From assembly GCA_012516755.1 (NCBI GenBank), contig JAAYWE010000083.1, positions 1 through 20,281 on the forward strand: DNA of 20,281 nucleotides. Reading direction: 5' to 3'. This DNA is from Treponema sp. (GTDB lineage: Bacteria; Spirochaetota; Spirochaetia; Treponematales; Rectinemataceae). This document shows positions 1 through 7,716 of the stretch, one piece after another (position 1 is the stretch's first letter; the number at the start of each line of letters is the position of its first letter). A program made the translations under genes and the position numbers. The notes under the pieces were generated by a model that worked only from the letters and a program-made list of their open reading frames with translations, searched no databases and had not been told where the DNA came from.

Positions 1-2691
1 ATTATGGGTTATCACAATGAACTGACTCATTGTGCCGAATTCTCTCAGAAGGTTAACAAGCTGTACAATATTGGCTTCATCGAGGGCGGCATCTATCTCG
101 TCCAAAAAACAGAAGGGCGAGGGCTTGACCATATATGTAGCAAAAAGAAGCGCTATGGCTGTTAATGTCCTCTCTCCTCCGGAAAGCAGGGAGATGTTTT
201 CGAGTCTCTTCCCCGGAGGTTGAGCAAAGATTTCTATGCCGCTTTCCAGGACATGGTCCGTATCTGAAAGGCGCAACTCTGCTCTTCCTCCGCCAAACAG
301 CCTTCGAAATATATTGTGAAAATTCTTCTTTATTTTATTATAGGTTTCCACAAAGAGCTTTGCGCTTTCTGTTCTTATCTCATTGGTTATCCTTACAAGG
401 TCTGCCCTCGCTTTTACGAGGTCGTCATATTGTCCAGAAAGAAATTCAAAGCGCTGTCGTACTGGCTCGAATTCCTCTGGAGCCATAAGATTCACGGAAC
501 CTAGCGACGACAGAGAAGCCTTCAAGGATACAAGTTTTTCCTTTATTTCGGAAACAGGAGAGCGAATTTCATACATGCGGCTTTCGAAGGCGAGCAAATC
601 TCTCGAATAGAGATCTACAAAATTCTCCTTGAGGTTGCGAATCTCTGTTTCCCTCTGCGCTTTTGCTGTATGCAGGTCTTCGAGCTCCCGTTGGATGGCT
701 TGCAAATTCTGCTCGAGTTCGCTTGACTCCTTGCGCTTGTCTCCAAGATCTTCAGTCGCTCGACTAATGGATTTGTCGAGCTCCGACATCTCCTCTGTTA
801 GATGTCTGCCCTTTTGCTCCATCTCCGCAAGCTCTTCCTGGAACAATTCTATTTGCTCTTTGAGCTCTTCGTGTCGTCTATGCTGATCTAAGAGCTCCCC
901 GGCAACTTCGCGATGGTAAGCTTCCTGGCCTGCAATTTCTCTCTTTAGTACCGAAAGAGCTTCTTTTGCAGCGTCCATCTGTGCTTGAATCTTCGTCTTC
1001 TCCAGTCTGGCCTCTTCCAGTGTCTTGCGATAGGTCTCGATTTTTTTTGCCAGGTCTGTATTTTTTAGCGTCAGCTCTTGATTCTCGGCTTCGATTCTTC
1101 CAATGCGCTCTCTTTGATTCAAAATTTCCGCATCGATGCGGCGCTTTTGAGTCATAATGCCTTCGGGAGCTATAAGCTCATTTAAGAATCCAGGTTCTAT
1201 TTCCACATAATGAAGAAAGTCCTTTTCGAGATCGGAGGAAAGAGAAGACAAGGCTCGCATTTCATTGACCAGGCCTTCGAGCTCGCGAAAACGCTCTTGG
1301 GCAGTCAAAGAAGGGGCTAATCTGGTATAATCCTGTAACTTGTTTGCCCAAGAAGATGTGGAGATCGATATTTCTTTTATCTTTTGCCGTATTTGCGCCT
1401 CGAGGTTCTGTTTCTGCTCTATCTGCGACTCGGATTTGCGAAGTCGCTCATCCACAAGCTCTGCAATTCTCTCGGTGATAGTATCCAGTTTCTCATGTAG
1501 AAGCCTTGTCTTTTGGGCAATTTCCTTGGATTCCTCGACATTGTGCCTTATGCTTTCCTCATTTGCCTTTAGCAATAGAGCGGCCGCAGAGATATTCTCA
1601 TCGAAAGTATGAATATTAGCTTCAATTTCTCGAATTCTAATTCTATAGCCAGCAAGTTCTGCTTCTTTATCGCCCTCTTCTTCCTGGAGCGATTCTATTT
1701 TAGAGGCTATGGCTCGATCTCTGGCCTCGAGTTGTTCAATTATTGACTTGATTTCTCTAAGCCTCTCTGTCAAGAGGGCTTTTTGCCTCTCTTTGCCATT
1801 TTTTTCGACAGCAAGACCATAGATCAGTTTCTGCATCTCGATCAGCCTTGCTTCGAGCTTGTTCAACATATCTAGAGCATCGGACATCGATTGACTCATA
1901 GACTCAATGCGCTGGACAAGTGCTTCGCGCTCTTTCTTCTTTTGATCAAAAAGGTTGCAGACTCGGTCCTGCTCGCGTATATATTGGCGCAAACGGACCA
2001 AATAGAGATCTAATTCGGTCTCGAATATCTTATCCTTAAGTTGCCTATACTTGATTGTCTTGTCGGATTGGACTCTGAGGTTTTCGTAAGATTGTTTGAC
2101 TTCTCCGATTATGGCTTCGATTTGGCGAAGATGCTCCTCTGTTTTGGCAAGCTTGAGTTCAGCTTCGCGGGCGCGGACTCTGTGCTTCGTTATGCCCGCA
2201 GCCTCTTCAAACAGATATCGCCGGTCTTCAGGTTTCGAGGATAGGACCTGATCTATGCGCCCTTGCTCCATCACAGAATAGGCTGACTTTCCAATGCCAG
2301 TATCCCAGAAAAGCTCCCTAATCTCCTTCAGTCTTGCTGGCTTGCTGTTTATGAAGTATTCATTTTCCCCTGAGCGATATATCCTTCGTTTTACCTCTAT
2401 TTCGGGCACATCTAGAGGTAGCACACCTTCATCATTGCTTATTGTAATCGCTACCTCTGCGACAGAAAGAGGCCTTCTTGTTTCGGTGCCGTTGAATATA
2501 ACATCTTCCATCGTCTCCGCTCGGAGGCTCTTCGCAGACTGTTCGCCTACCACCCATTTTATCGAGTCTACAATATTGGATTTGCCGCAACCATTAGGAC
2601 CTACCAGAGCCGAGATTCCTTTTGAAAACTCGATGCGTATTCGGTCCGCAAAGGATTTGAATCCAAATATTTCAAGGCTTTTTAAGTACAC
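1..2691 (-). CDS. smc: Chromosome segregation ATPase SMC (3' end outside window)
   Basis: Condensin-core ATPase that organises and segregates the chromosome. The frame is open over 897 codons and runs off the left edge. The N-terminal lobe starts VYLKSLEIFGFKSFADR and has Walker A GPNGCGKSN near residue 32. The C-terminal lobe has LGSVNLMAPEEF, then LFGGGRAEL, the ABC signature LLSGGERTLTAIALLFA, Walker B FCFLDEIDAALDE, and the H-loop ITHN at the window edge. Long charged coiled coils lie between (about 170-450 and 520-720). The start is GTG, chosen because AAGGG lies 8 nt upstream; an in-frame GTG 11 codons earlier lacks such a site. After the H-loop only about 35-45 residues are expected, so the full protein would be near 930-940 aa. 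That is well below the usual 1150-1200 and leaves no room for a normal hinge. It follows the HTH-EIIA gene after a terminator-like hairpin. Confidence 0.96.
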   Translation of the reverse strand, partial: MYLKSLEIFGFKSFADRIRIEFSKGISALVGPNGCGKSNIVDSIKWVVGEQSAKSLRAETMEDVIFNGTETRRPLSVAEVAITISNDEGVLPLDVPEIEVKRRIYRSGENEYFINSKPARLKEIRELFWDTGIGKSAYSVMEQGRIDQVLSSKPEDRRYLFEEAAGITKHRVRAREAELKLAKTEEHLRQIEAIIGEVKQSYENLRVQSDKTIKYRQLKDKIFETELDLYLVRLRQYIREQDRVCNLFDQKKKEREALVQRIESMSQSMSDALDMLNKLEARLIEMQKLIYGLAVEKNGKERQKALLTERLREIKSIIEQLEARDRAIASKIESLQEEEGDKEAELAGYRIRIREIEANIHTFDENISAAALLLKANEESIRHNVEESKEIAQKTRLLHEKLDTITERIAELVDERLRKSESQIEQKQNLEAQIRQKIKEISISTSSWANKLQDYTRLAPSLTAQERFRELEGLVNEMRALSSLSSDLEKDFLHYVEIEPGFLNELIAPEGIMTQKRRIDAEILNQRERIGRIEAENQELTLKNTDLAKKIETYRKTLEEARLEKTKIQAQMDAAKEALSVLKREIAGQEAYHREVAGELLDQHRRHEELKEQIELFQEELAEMEQKGRHLTEEMSELDKSISRATEDLGDKRKESSELEQNLQAIQRELEDLHTAKAQRETEIRNLKENFVDLYSRDLLAFESRMYEIRSPVSEIKEKLVSLKASLSSLGSVNLMAPEEFEPVRQRFEFLSGQYDDLVKARADLVRITNEIRTESAKLFVETYNKIKKNFHNIFRRLFGGGRAELRLSDTDHVLESGIEIFAQPPGKRLENISLLSGGERTLTAIALLFATYMVKPSPFCFLDEIDAALDEANIVQLVNLLREFGTMSQFIVITHN

Positions 2692-2712
2692 AGAACGATC
2701 CCTTCGTAGCCG

Positions 2713-2756
2713 AATAAAAAGCACCCACAGAAACGCATAGGCGCACTGCAGGTGCT
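2713..2756 (-). terminator. Intrinsic terminator or attenuator between the HTH-EIIA gene and smc
   Basis: On the minus strand AGCACC pairs with GGTGCT (2721-2726 with 2751-2756). Further CAG/CTG and CGC/GCG pairs are possible inside, and TTTTTATT follows directly. The T-tract ends only about 22 nt before the smc start codon, so smc must be reached by read-through or from a promoter inside the upstream gene. Confidence 0.6.
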
Positions 2757-2776
2757 CTCACAGAAGCAGTAAAGCG

Positions 2777-3430
2777 CTATCGATCTTGCTGAATAAGCAA
2801 ATCATATGCTTCTTGCGTGGTCTTGCAGTTTAGAAGCCCATCTCGCAGCTCAACTACCTTGAGTCTTGCAGAGAAAAACGACAGCGTTTGCAAATAATAT
2901 GCATGCTGGTTAAATGCGGCGGCAATCATAAACAATAGCCGCACTGGCACATCATCGAGCGTCTGAAAATCGACTATATCGCAACGAGAAATGCCTATAG
3001 AAACCACAAGGTCCGTAACCGAATTCAGCCGCACGTGGGGAATGGCGATGCCTTTTCCGATCGCTGTACTCATGAGTTCTTCGCGTCGGATAATTTCCGA
3101 GATCAATTCTTCTTTATTCTTTATTTGGGGTGCAGTCGATAGATTTTCTGCTAATTTGATAAGTGCATCTCGCTTGGAGGGATAATCCAGAAAAATGATC
3201 CGATCAAGGGAAATGATATTCTGGATTTTTACGCTGTTGATGAGCGAAACAGGCCTGTTCGAAGAAAGGCGCTCGTTCACCCACCGCTCTATTTCACTTT
3301 TTTTAAAACGCCAGACAGTGCCAATTTTTCCGGACGGTATTTCGCCTTTCTGAGCCCAGTCGTAAACTGTTCGTTCGGAAACCCGCAAGTACTTCGCTAC
3401 TTCTTCAATAGTAAGGATGTCGTCATCCAT
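2777..3430 (-). CDS. HTH (excisionase-type) - PTS EIIA fusion regulator
   Basis: This 217-aa protein has two modules. Residues 5-52 are an excisionase/MerR-like winged helix (ILTIEEVAKYLRVSERTVYD, then a WRFKKSEIERW wing). Residues about 65-215 are a fructose/PtsN-type EIIA domain with the phospho-acceptor motif GKGIAIPHVRL (His132) and a second conserved histidine in FNQHAYYL (His177). EIIA domains accept phosphate from HPr. Fused to a DNA-binding domain, this suggests a transcription factor switched by PTS phosphorylation, which is inference. No PTS membrane component is nearby. The ATG start is supported by GGAGG 10 nt upstream, and a good promoter precedes it. It lies 85 nt upstream of smc. 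A ptsN-like regulator is the alternative name; the family call is secure, the targets are unknown. Confidence 0.9.
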   Translation of the reverse strand: MDDDILTIEEVAKYLRVSERTVYDWAQKGEIPSGKIGTVWRFKKSEIERWVNERLSSNRPVSLINSVKIQNIISLDRIIFLDYPSKRDALIKLAENLSTAPQIKNKEELISEIIRREELMSTAIGKGIAIPHVRLNSVTDLVVSIGISRCDIVDFQTLDDVPVRLLFMIAAAFNQHAYYLQTLSFFSARLKVVELRDGLLNCKTTQEAYDLLIQQDR

Positions 3431-3464
3431 TCGATATGCGCCTCCGACTTGAATTCTCTGACAT

Positions 3465-3494
3465 ATTATTGAATCTATTTGTAAGGTCTGTCAA
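3465..3494 (-). promoter_or_regulatory. Sigma-70 type promoter of the HTH-EIIA gene
   Basis: Minus strand: TTGACA (3489-3494), 18-nt spacer, AATAAT (3465-3470, 5 of 6 to consensus). The predicted start leaves a leader of about 28 nt with GGAGG before the ATG. Confidence 0.6.
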
Positions 3495-3513
3495 GTATTG
3501 GAAAATAGTATTT

Positions 3514-4374
3514 TTAATCATTTTTGTGTTCCTTCTCTACCAAGGTTTCAAGAAACCTCTCGATTGACTGATATGGAAAACCCTGTCTTCTTAAAAATGA
3601 ACGCAAAAAAGTTCGCTTTTCAGAAGAATTGGAATTTAGATCTAGGCGCGAAAATGTTGACGGCTTCCTTTGATAGGACTCAATATTCTTCTTTATGGCT
3701 TCCATGAGATCGTCTTCAGGAATGGCAGCCATTCCGTCAGCCAAGATTGTCTGAGGGCTTTCGAAAAGCCCGATTCGAGGCCATGCAAGCGCCTGCATCC
3801 TGGTGGGCCCCTGCCCTTTCTTAAAACAGTGCAATTTAAAAAGCATTCTCACATAGCGGCGGTCATCAACATAATGCTCCGCGCATGTCCATCGAACACA
3901 GGTATTGGCAATCTCCGGCTCATATCCTCTTTTTAGAAGCTTCAGGTATAATTGTCTTGAAGCCTGTTCGTTATGAGAAACAATTAAAAGAGCATCAGAG
4001 CGAGCCCTATGCAGATCATTAAGACGACCGAGGAGCAATAACGAGTCTTCATCGATTGATTCATCTTGGAATAGCAAAATGGATTTTGGTCCATAATGTC
4101 CAGCAATTGCGGATTCTGAGAATTCGATTGAATCCGCGGCAATTAAGTGCACTGCTGATGAATGTCTTGCCAATGCATCCACTGAGTGTTCTGCCGGAGA
4201 ATGAACATCTAAGAAATATTTGCCCGAAAAAGGCAAATCCGACGGATGGGTCTTCAATGAATAATCCAGAAGCTGTGCATCTACTTCATCAAAACAAAAC
4301 ACAAAGCCCCCGGAAACCGCCACTTCGAGCGATCCGGAGGCCTTTTTGCGAACGGAATCGATCCGCTTCGCCAT
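3514..4374 (-). CDS. recX: RecX family regulatory protein with enlarged N-terminus
   Basis: RecX binds RecA filaments and limits recombination and SOS activity. Residues about 127-180 match the tandem three-helix repeat: SRQLYLKLLKRGYEPEI, then a run ending EHYVDDRRYVRMLFK, the counterpart of the family's yldDeRfA. The next repeat contains KGQGPTRMQALAWPRIGLF, matching the kGp.ri..eLr.kGi pattern. A third, weaker helix set is RTFLRSFLRRQGFPYQSIER at 255-274. At 286 aa it is longer than common RecX (about 150-270). Residues 1-125 contain a beta-strand-like start, LEVAVSGGFVFCF, then about 90 residues I cannot assign. The ATG lies 6 nt after the rpsI stop, so it is probably co-transcribed with, and perhaps translationally coupled to, the ribosomal genes; no strong Shine-Dalgarno is visible. 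Confidence 0.8.
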   Translation of the reverse strand: MAKRIDSVRKKASGSLEVAVSGGFVFCFDEVDAQLLDYSLKTHPSDLPFSGKYFLDVHSPAEHSVDALARHSSAVHLIAADSIEFSESAIAGHYGPKSILLFQDESIDEDSLLLLGRLNDLHRARSDALLIVSHNEQASRQLYLKLLKRGYEPEIANTCVRWTCAEHYVDDRRYVRMLFKLHCFKKGQGPTRMQALAWPRIGLFESPQTILADGMAAIPEDDLMEAIKKNIESYQRKPSTFSRLDLNSNSSEKRTFLRSFLRRQGFPYQSIERFLETLVEKEHKND

Positions 4375-4380
4375 AGGTCG

Positions 4381-4779
4381 TCAGCGTTTAGAAAACTGGA
4401 ATCTTCGGCGGGCGCCGCGCTGGCCGTATTTTTTTCTTTCCACCATCCGCGGATCACGAGTCAATAGGCCATTGGCCTTGAGCGAAATGTGGTTTGCCGG
4501 ATCGATCTGAGCTAAGGCGCGGGCAAGCCCATGAGAACATGCGCCTGCCTGTCCGGATAGACCACCACCTACTACCGTAATATATGCGTCGAATTTATTT
4601 TCGCTATCGGTTACAAGGAACGGTTTTCTGACCTGGGCAATCAGACCATCAACCGCAAAATAGTCCTTTAGATCCTTCTCGTTAATGAATATTTTGCCTG
4701 AACCTTCTCGCAGAAAGACCCTTGCGACTGCGCATTTTCTGCGACCGGTACCAATACCAAGATTGATATTCTTTACCAT
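4381..4779 (-). CDS. rpsI: 30S ribosomal protein S9
   Basis: Small-subunit protein whose C-terminal tail reaches the P-site tRNA. Family signatures are GTGRRKCAVARVFL near the start, the glycine-rich VVGGGLSGQAGACSHGLARA, LLTRDPRMVERKKYGQRGAR, and the basic end RRRFQFSKR. I chose the ATG at 4777-4779, giving 132 aa, the normal length. It has AAAAGGA/GGAAAG just upstream. A longer reading from TTG at 4800 would add seven residues made of that ribosome-binding purine tract and would overlap the rplM stop, so I reject it. It follows rplM in the classic L13-S9 order. Confidence 0.97.
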   Translation of the reverse strand: MVKNINLGIGTGRRKCAVARVFLREGSGKIFINEKDLKDYFAVDGLIAQVRKPFLVTDSENKFDAYITVVGGGLSGQAGACSHGLARALAQIDPANHISLKANGLLTRDPRMVERKKYGQRGARRRFQFSKR

Positions 4780-4796
4780 TTTCTTTCCTTTTCCGC

Positions 4797-5225
4797 TCAA
4801 ATATCTATTGCGATAGGATTCTGTGCTAGGTGCGGATGATCGGGACCGGCATAGACCTTTGCATTCTTGAACAGCTTTCGGCCAAGAGGCCCCTTTGGCA
4901 ACATCCCTTTGATTGCAATCTCCATTGGAGATACCGGATTGCGGGCAATAAGTTGGTCAAAACTAAAATCCTTAATACCACCAGGATACCCGGTATGGTG
5001 ATAGTATGTTTTATTCTGGCGTTTGCGCCCTGTTATGGCGACTTTATCAGCATTGATAATAATGACATAATCGCCTGTCTCTTGACTTGGAGTAAATGTC
5101 GGCTTGTTTTTGCCTCTCAAAATCGAAGCAACTTTAGCTGCTACGCGGCCAAGTGGCTTGCCCGCTGCATCGATTACATACCACTTGCGCTCGGCGGTTG
5201 CAGCGGTAAAAAATGCGGTCTTCAT
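4797..5225 (-). CDS. rplM: 50S ribosomal protein L13
   Basis: Early-assembly large-subunit protein of the normal length, 142 aa. Visible family motifs are KWYVIDAAGKPLGRVAAKVA, LRGKNKPTFTPSQETGDYV, INADKVAITGRKRQNKTYY, and PMEIAIKGMLPKGPLGRKLF. The ATG is preceded by GAAGGCG with 7-8 nt spacing. It is the first gene of the rplM-rpsI-recX run and has its own TTGACA promoter about 50 nt upstream. Confidence 0.98.
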   Translation of the reverse strand: MKTAFFTAATAERKWYVIDAAGKPLGRVAAKVASILRGKNKPTFTPSQETGDYVIIINADKVAITGRKRQNKTYYHHTGYPGGIKDFSFDQLIARNPVSPMEIAIKGMLPKGPLGRKLFKNAKVYAGPDHPHLAQNPIAIDI

Positions 5226-5272
5226 TTATATACGCCTTCACCTTATTGAGAAATATCAAAAAATGCGGGTGC

Positions 5273-5301
5273 ATATTCCCACAGTTTCAAAAATCTGTCA
5301 A
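5273..5301 (-). promoter_or_regulatory. Promoter of rplM-rpsI
   Basis: Minus strand: a perfect TTGACA (5296-5301), 17-nt spacer, and a poor -10 GAATAT (5273-5278). It lies 47 nt before the rplM start. The -35 and spacing are good but the -10 matches only about half the consensus. Confidence 0.5.
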
Positions 5302-5354
5302 GCATCCAAGACCAAAAGCAGCTACCAGTCTCCTTTGTTCTCGGTTGCCTTCTC

Positions 5355-5603
5355 TTAGTTTTCGGAATTCTCAGACTTGTTCTTCTCTTCTGCTTTTTCT
5401 TTTTCTTCTTCTTTTTTCTCTTCTATTTTATCCTTAATATCCGCGATCCCAATAAAAACCGCGAGGGCGCCGATCAGGAAAGCTATTACAGGCAGAGCAC
5501 CCCGAAGAAAAGCAAGAACATCGCTCCACCAGCCCAAAATTCCTGGAATTACCATGAGCACAGCTAATACTATTAGTCCAATTCCAACTAACAATGCTGT
5601 CAT
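5355..5603 (-). CDS. Small two-helix membrane protein with charged tail, unknown function
   Basis: I do not recognise this 82-aa protein. Residues 3-22 and about 35-54 form two strongly hydrophobic segments joined by a short loop with two tryptophans (LGWWSDVLAFLRG). The last 28 residues are almost wholly Lys, Glu, Asn and Ser (KDKIEEKKEEEKEKAEEKNK), probably a cytoplasmic or flexible tail. The ATG at 5601-5603 is chosen because AAGGAG lies 7 nt upstream; an in-frame extension 13 codons upstream has no such support. It has a promoter upstream and is followed on the same strand by rplM, so read-through into the ribosomal genes is possible. Confidence 0.75.
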   Translation of the reverse strand: MTALLVGIGLIVLAVLMVIPGILGWWSDVLAFLRGALPVIAFLIGALAVFIGIADIKDKIEEKKEEEKEKAEEKNKSENSEN

Positions 5604-5676
5604 TTCTATTCTCCTTAATTCCGTAAATTCTCCCACATTCATGTTTAGAGGATGGGCATGTCACCAATTGTTCTCA

Positions 5677-5705
5677 AATATAACAGAAGCGCTCAGCATT
5701 CGCAA
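5677..5705 (-). promoter_or_regulatory. Promoter of the small membrane protein gene
   Basis: Minus strand: TTGCGA (5700-5705), 17-nt spacer, TATATT (5677-5682, 5 of 6 to consensus). It gives a leader of about 65 nt before the ATG at 5603. Confidence 0.5.
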
Positions 5706-5758
5706 TAGATCATTGATACACACTTGTATATCCACATTATCGAGATTATAAACAACAC

Positions 5759-7690
5759 ATGATATCCCCTCATTCTTTGGTGATGTATAAAACAAGACCT
5801 GCCATTGTTCTTTCAAACGATTTAGATAGGATTTTGATCAAGACAATAGATGGAGATGAGCGCAAGGTACGCAATAAAGACCTGGCCATGGTCCATGCTG
5901 GCCCGATTCACTCCTTTCCAATTGCTCAACATAGCAAAGAAGTAAATGAAGCCCTGGATCTGCTTAAAGAAGAAAACCCGGAAGGTGTTCCAATAGTCTC
6001 CTGGAATGAGTTTGCCGAACTTGCATGGAGCAAAGTCGAGGCCAAGCATATCGTTATAGCTTGGCATATGCTGCTGGAAAACCCTGCCATAGAAATGCTC
6101 GATAATGGCTTTAGAATTCGAAGCAAAGAAGAACAACAGAAATTAATTGAAAAGGAAAGGAAAAAAAAGGAAATCACCGAAACCAGAGCAGCTTTCGTTG
6201 AGGCGTTCGGGCTTGCGTGGAAAAAGAACGATCCATCCTTTGTTGATAAAGACCAGAATTTCAAGCCTTTTGTCGATGAATTGAGTAGGTTTGCACGCGG
6301 CTTCGCAGTTGATAGCCCAATAGCGCGCGATCTTGGAATCAGATTGACTCCACAAGCGGTCCATGAAGCATTGCTTGCAACCGGATTTTGGGAACCCTTT
6401 ATTAATCCTTGGCCAGATCGAAATGGATGCATATTATCAATGCCTTGCGAACCAAAGAATATCCGAGAACGATCTGAATTGACCTTGGACCGATTGGACT
6501 TGAGATATCTTTCTTCCTTTGCCATCGATAATCCATGGTCCAAAGATCCCGACGATGCCATCTCTATAGAAGGCAATAGAGTCTGGATACATGTTTCGGA
6601 TCCTGTTTCCGCGATCGCTCCTATTTCCACCGAGGACGAGGATGCATGCGCAAGAGCTTCCACTTTATATTTACCGGAAAAAACAATACCCATGCTTCAC
6701 CACTCCTTGATCGAGGCCTTTGGACTGGGCATTTTACCAGAATCCAAAGCTCTCTCATTCGGAATCACCTTGCAGAAAAATGGCAAAATTGATCAAATAT
6801 CTATCGTACCAAGTATTATAAAGGTAGCAAGGCTTACCTACGAAGAGGCTGATGTCTTGCTAGAAACTAATGAAGTACTACAAAACTTAAATGAAATTGT
6901 GGAAGCAAGAAAAAAGCTCAGGCAAGATCAGGGCTCCGTGGATATTGTATTCCCTGAAGTGTCGATTAGAGCCATAGACGGCAATGTCGAGTTTTTGCCT
7001 GTACCTGCAACTAGATCGGCAAGGCTTGTACAAGAACTCATGATTTTGGCAGGGGAGGCAGCAGCACGATGGGCTTATGCGGCTGGCCTTGCTTTTCCGT
7101 ATGTTTCGCAGGAGCCTCCCATCTCCGCTGAATCTGCTGGATGCGGAGCGGGACTTTCGGAAAGCCTTGCTGAAAACTATGCGCGACGCAAGGTTATGCG
7201 GACGGCTATTGTAAGCTCAACCTGCGGCGCTCATGCAGGCCTTGGTCTATCATTTTACTCTCAAGTGACTAGCCCACTTCGAAGATATCAAGATCTGTTA
7301 GCGCATTATCAGATACACGCAGAGCTTGCCCGACAGAAATCCAGCAATATATTAGAGGAAGGAATTCCTAGAGAAGCGCAAATAGGACTCAGCCGAGAAA
7401 TGCTTGACCAAAGGCTCTACCTCTATGGTCTGCAAGCGGCAAAGAATCGCCAAGCTGAAAGAGATTCCCGCCTTCATTGGGCAATGGTTTACCTCAGCAA
7501 ACATAGAGATTGGAAAGGTCAAGCGATTGTCCTAGAGATCGACAGAGGCCATGCTCATATCTATATACCATCTTTCGGAATCGAAATGCTTATTCATATA
7601 TCTCGTAATGTAAAACCAGATACGAACATAACTATTGCGCTTCGACGGGTTTCGATTCCTGAGCTTACCGCAACTTTCGATATTGTTTAG
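5759..7690 (+). CDS. RNB-domain 3'-5' exoribonuclease (RNase II type)
   Basis: Processive hydrolytic RNase acting on single-stranded RNA. The 643-aa protein starts with a small beta-rich domain (SLVMYKTRPAIV, KVRNKDLAMVHAGP, about 1-50), then a mostly helical charged region (60-210). The RNB core begins at SFAIDNPWSKDPDDAIS, holding the four metal-binding aspartates (257, 263, 265, 266) in the DxxxxxDxDD spacing of E. coli RNase II. Later motifs are RLVQELMILAGEAAARWA and the substrate/catalytic loop SQVTSPLRRYQDLLAHYQIH (Arg508/509). A short S1-like strand set ends the protein (about 575-640). The N-terminus resembles the compact cyanobacterial/spirochaetal type rather than RNase R. The ATG at 5759 has a weak ribosome site; Met9 is a possible alternative. 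It is monocistronic and converges on the sugar operon 26 nt away. Confidence 0.92.
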   Translation: MISPHSLVMYKTRPAIVLSNDLDRILIKTIDGDERKVRNKDLAMVHAGPIHSFPIAQHSKEVNEALDLLKEENPEGVPIVSWNEFAELAWSKVEAKHIVIAWHMLLENPAIEMLDNGFRIRSKEEQQKLIEKERKKKEITETRAAFVEAFGLAWKKNDPSFVDKDQNFKPFVDELSRFARGFAVDSPIARDLGIRLTPQAVHEALLATGFWEPFINPWPDRNGCILSMPCEPKNIRERSELTLDRLDLRYLSSFAIDNPWSKDPDDAISIEGNRVWIHVSDPVSAIAPISTEDEDACARASTLYLPEKTIPMLHHSLIEAFGLGILPESKALSFGITLQKNGKIDQISIVPSIIKVARLTYEEADVLLETNEVLQNLNEIVEARKKLRQDQGSVDIVFPEVSIRAIDGNVEFLPVPATRSARLVQELMILAGEAAARWAYAAGLAFPYVSQEPPISAESAGCGAGLSESLAENYARRKVMRTAIVSSTCGAHAGLGLSFYSQVTSPLRRYQDLLAHYQIHAELARQKSSNILEEGIPREAQIGLSREMLDQRLYLYGLQAAKNRQAERDSRLHWAMVYLSKHRDWKGQAIVLEIDRGHAHIYIPSFGIEMLIHISRNVKPDTNITIALRRVSIPELTATFDIV

Positions 7691-7716
7691 AATTAGCTAT
7701 ATTCATCAAAAAATTA

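Noticed and set aside
2294..2740. 148-codon plus-strand frame
   Set aside because: Lies opposite the SMC N-terminal ATPase lobe, whose motifs are unmistakable; no ribosome site.
4780..4800. TTG start giving a longer S9
   Set aside because: The extra seven codons are the purine-rich ribosome site of the real ATG and overlap the L13 stop.
5713..5752. Possible promoters of the RNase gene (TTGATA...CATTAT, or TTGTAT...TATAAA)
   Set aside because: Several weak overlapping candidates, the best -10 placing the start at the ATG itself; no clear choice.
5926..6693. 255-codon minus-strand frame
   Set aside because: Antisense to the RNase II-type gene, low-complexity Ser-rich product, no ribosome site or family motif.
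7691..7716. Bidirectional terminator between the convergent RNase and permease genes
   Set aside because: The 26-nt gap is A/T rich but forms no convincing stem.
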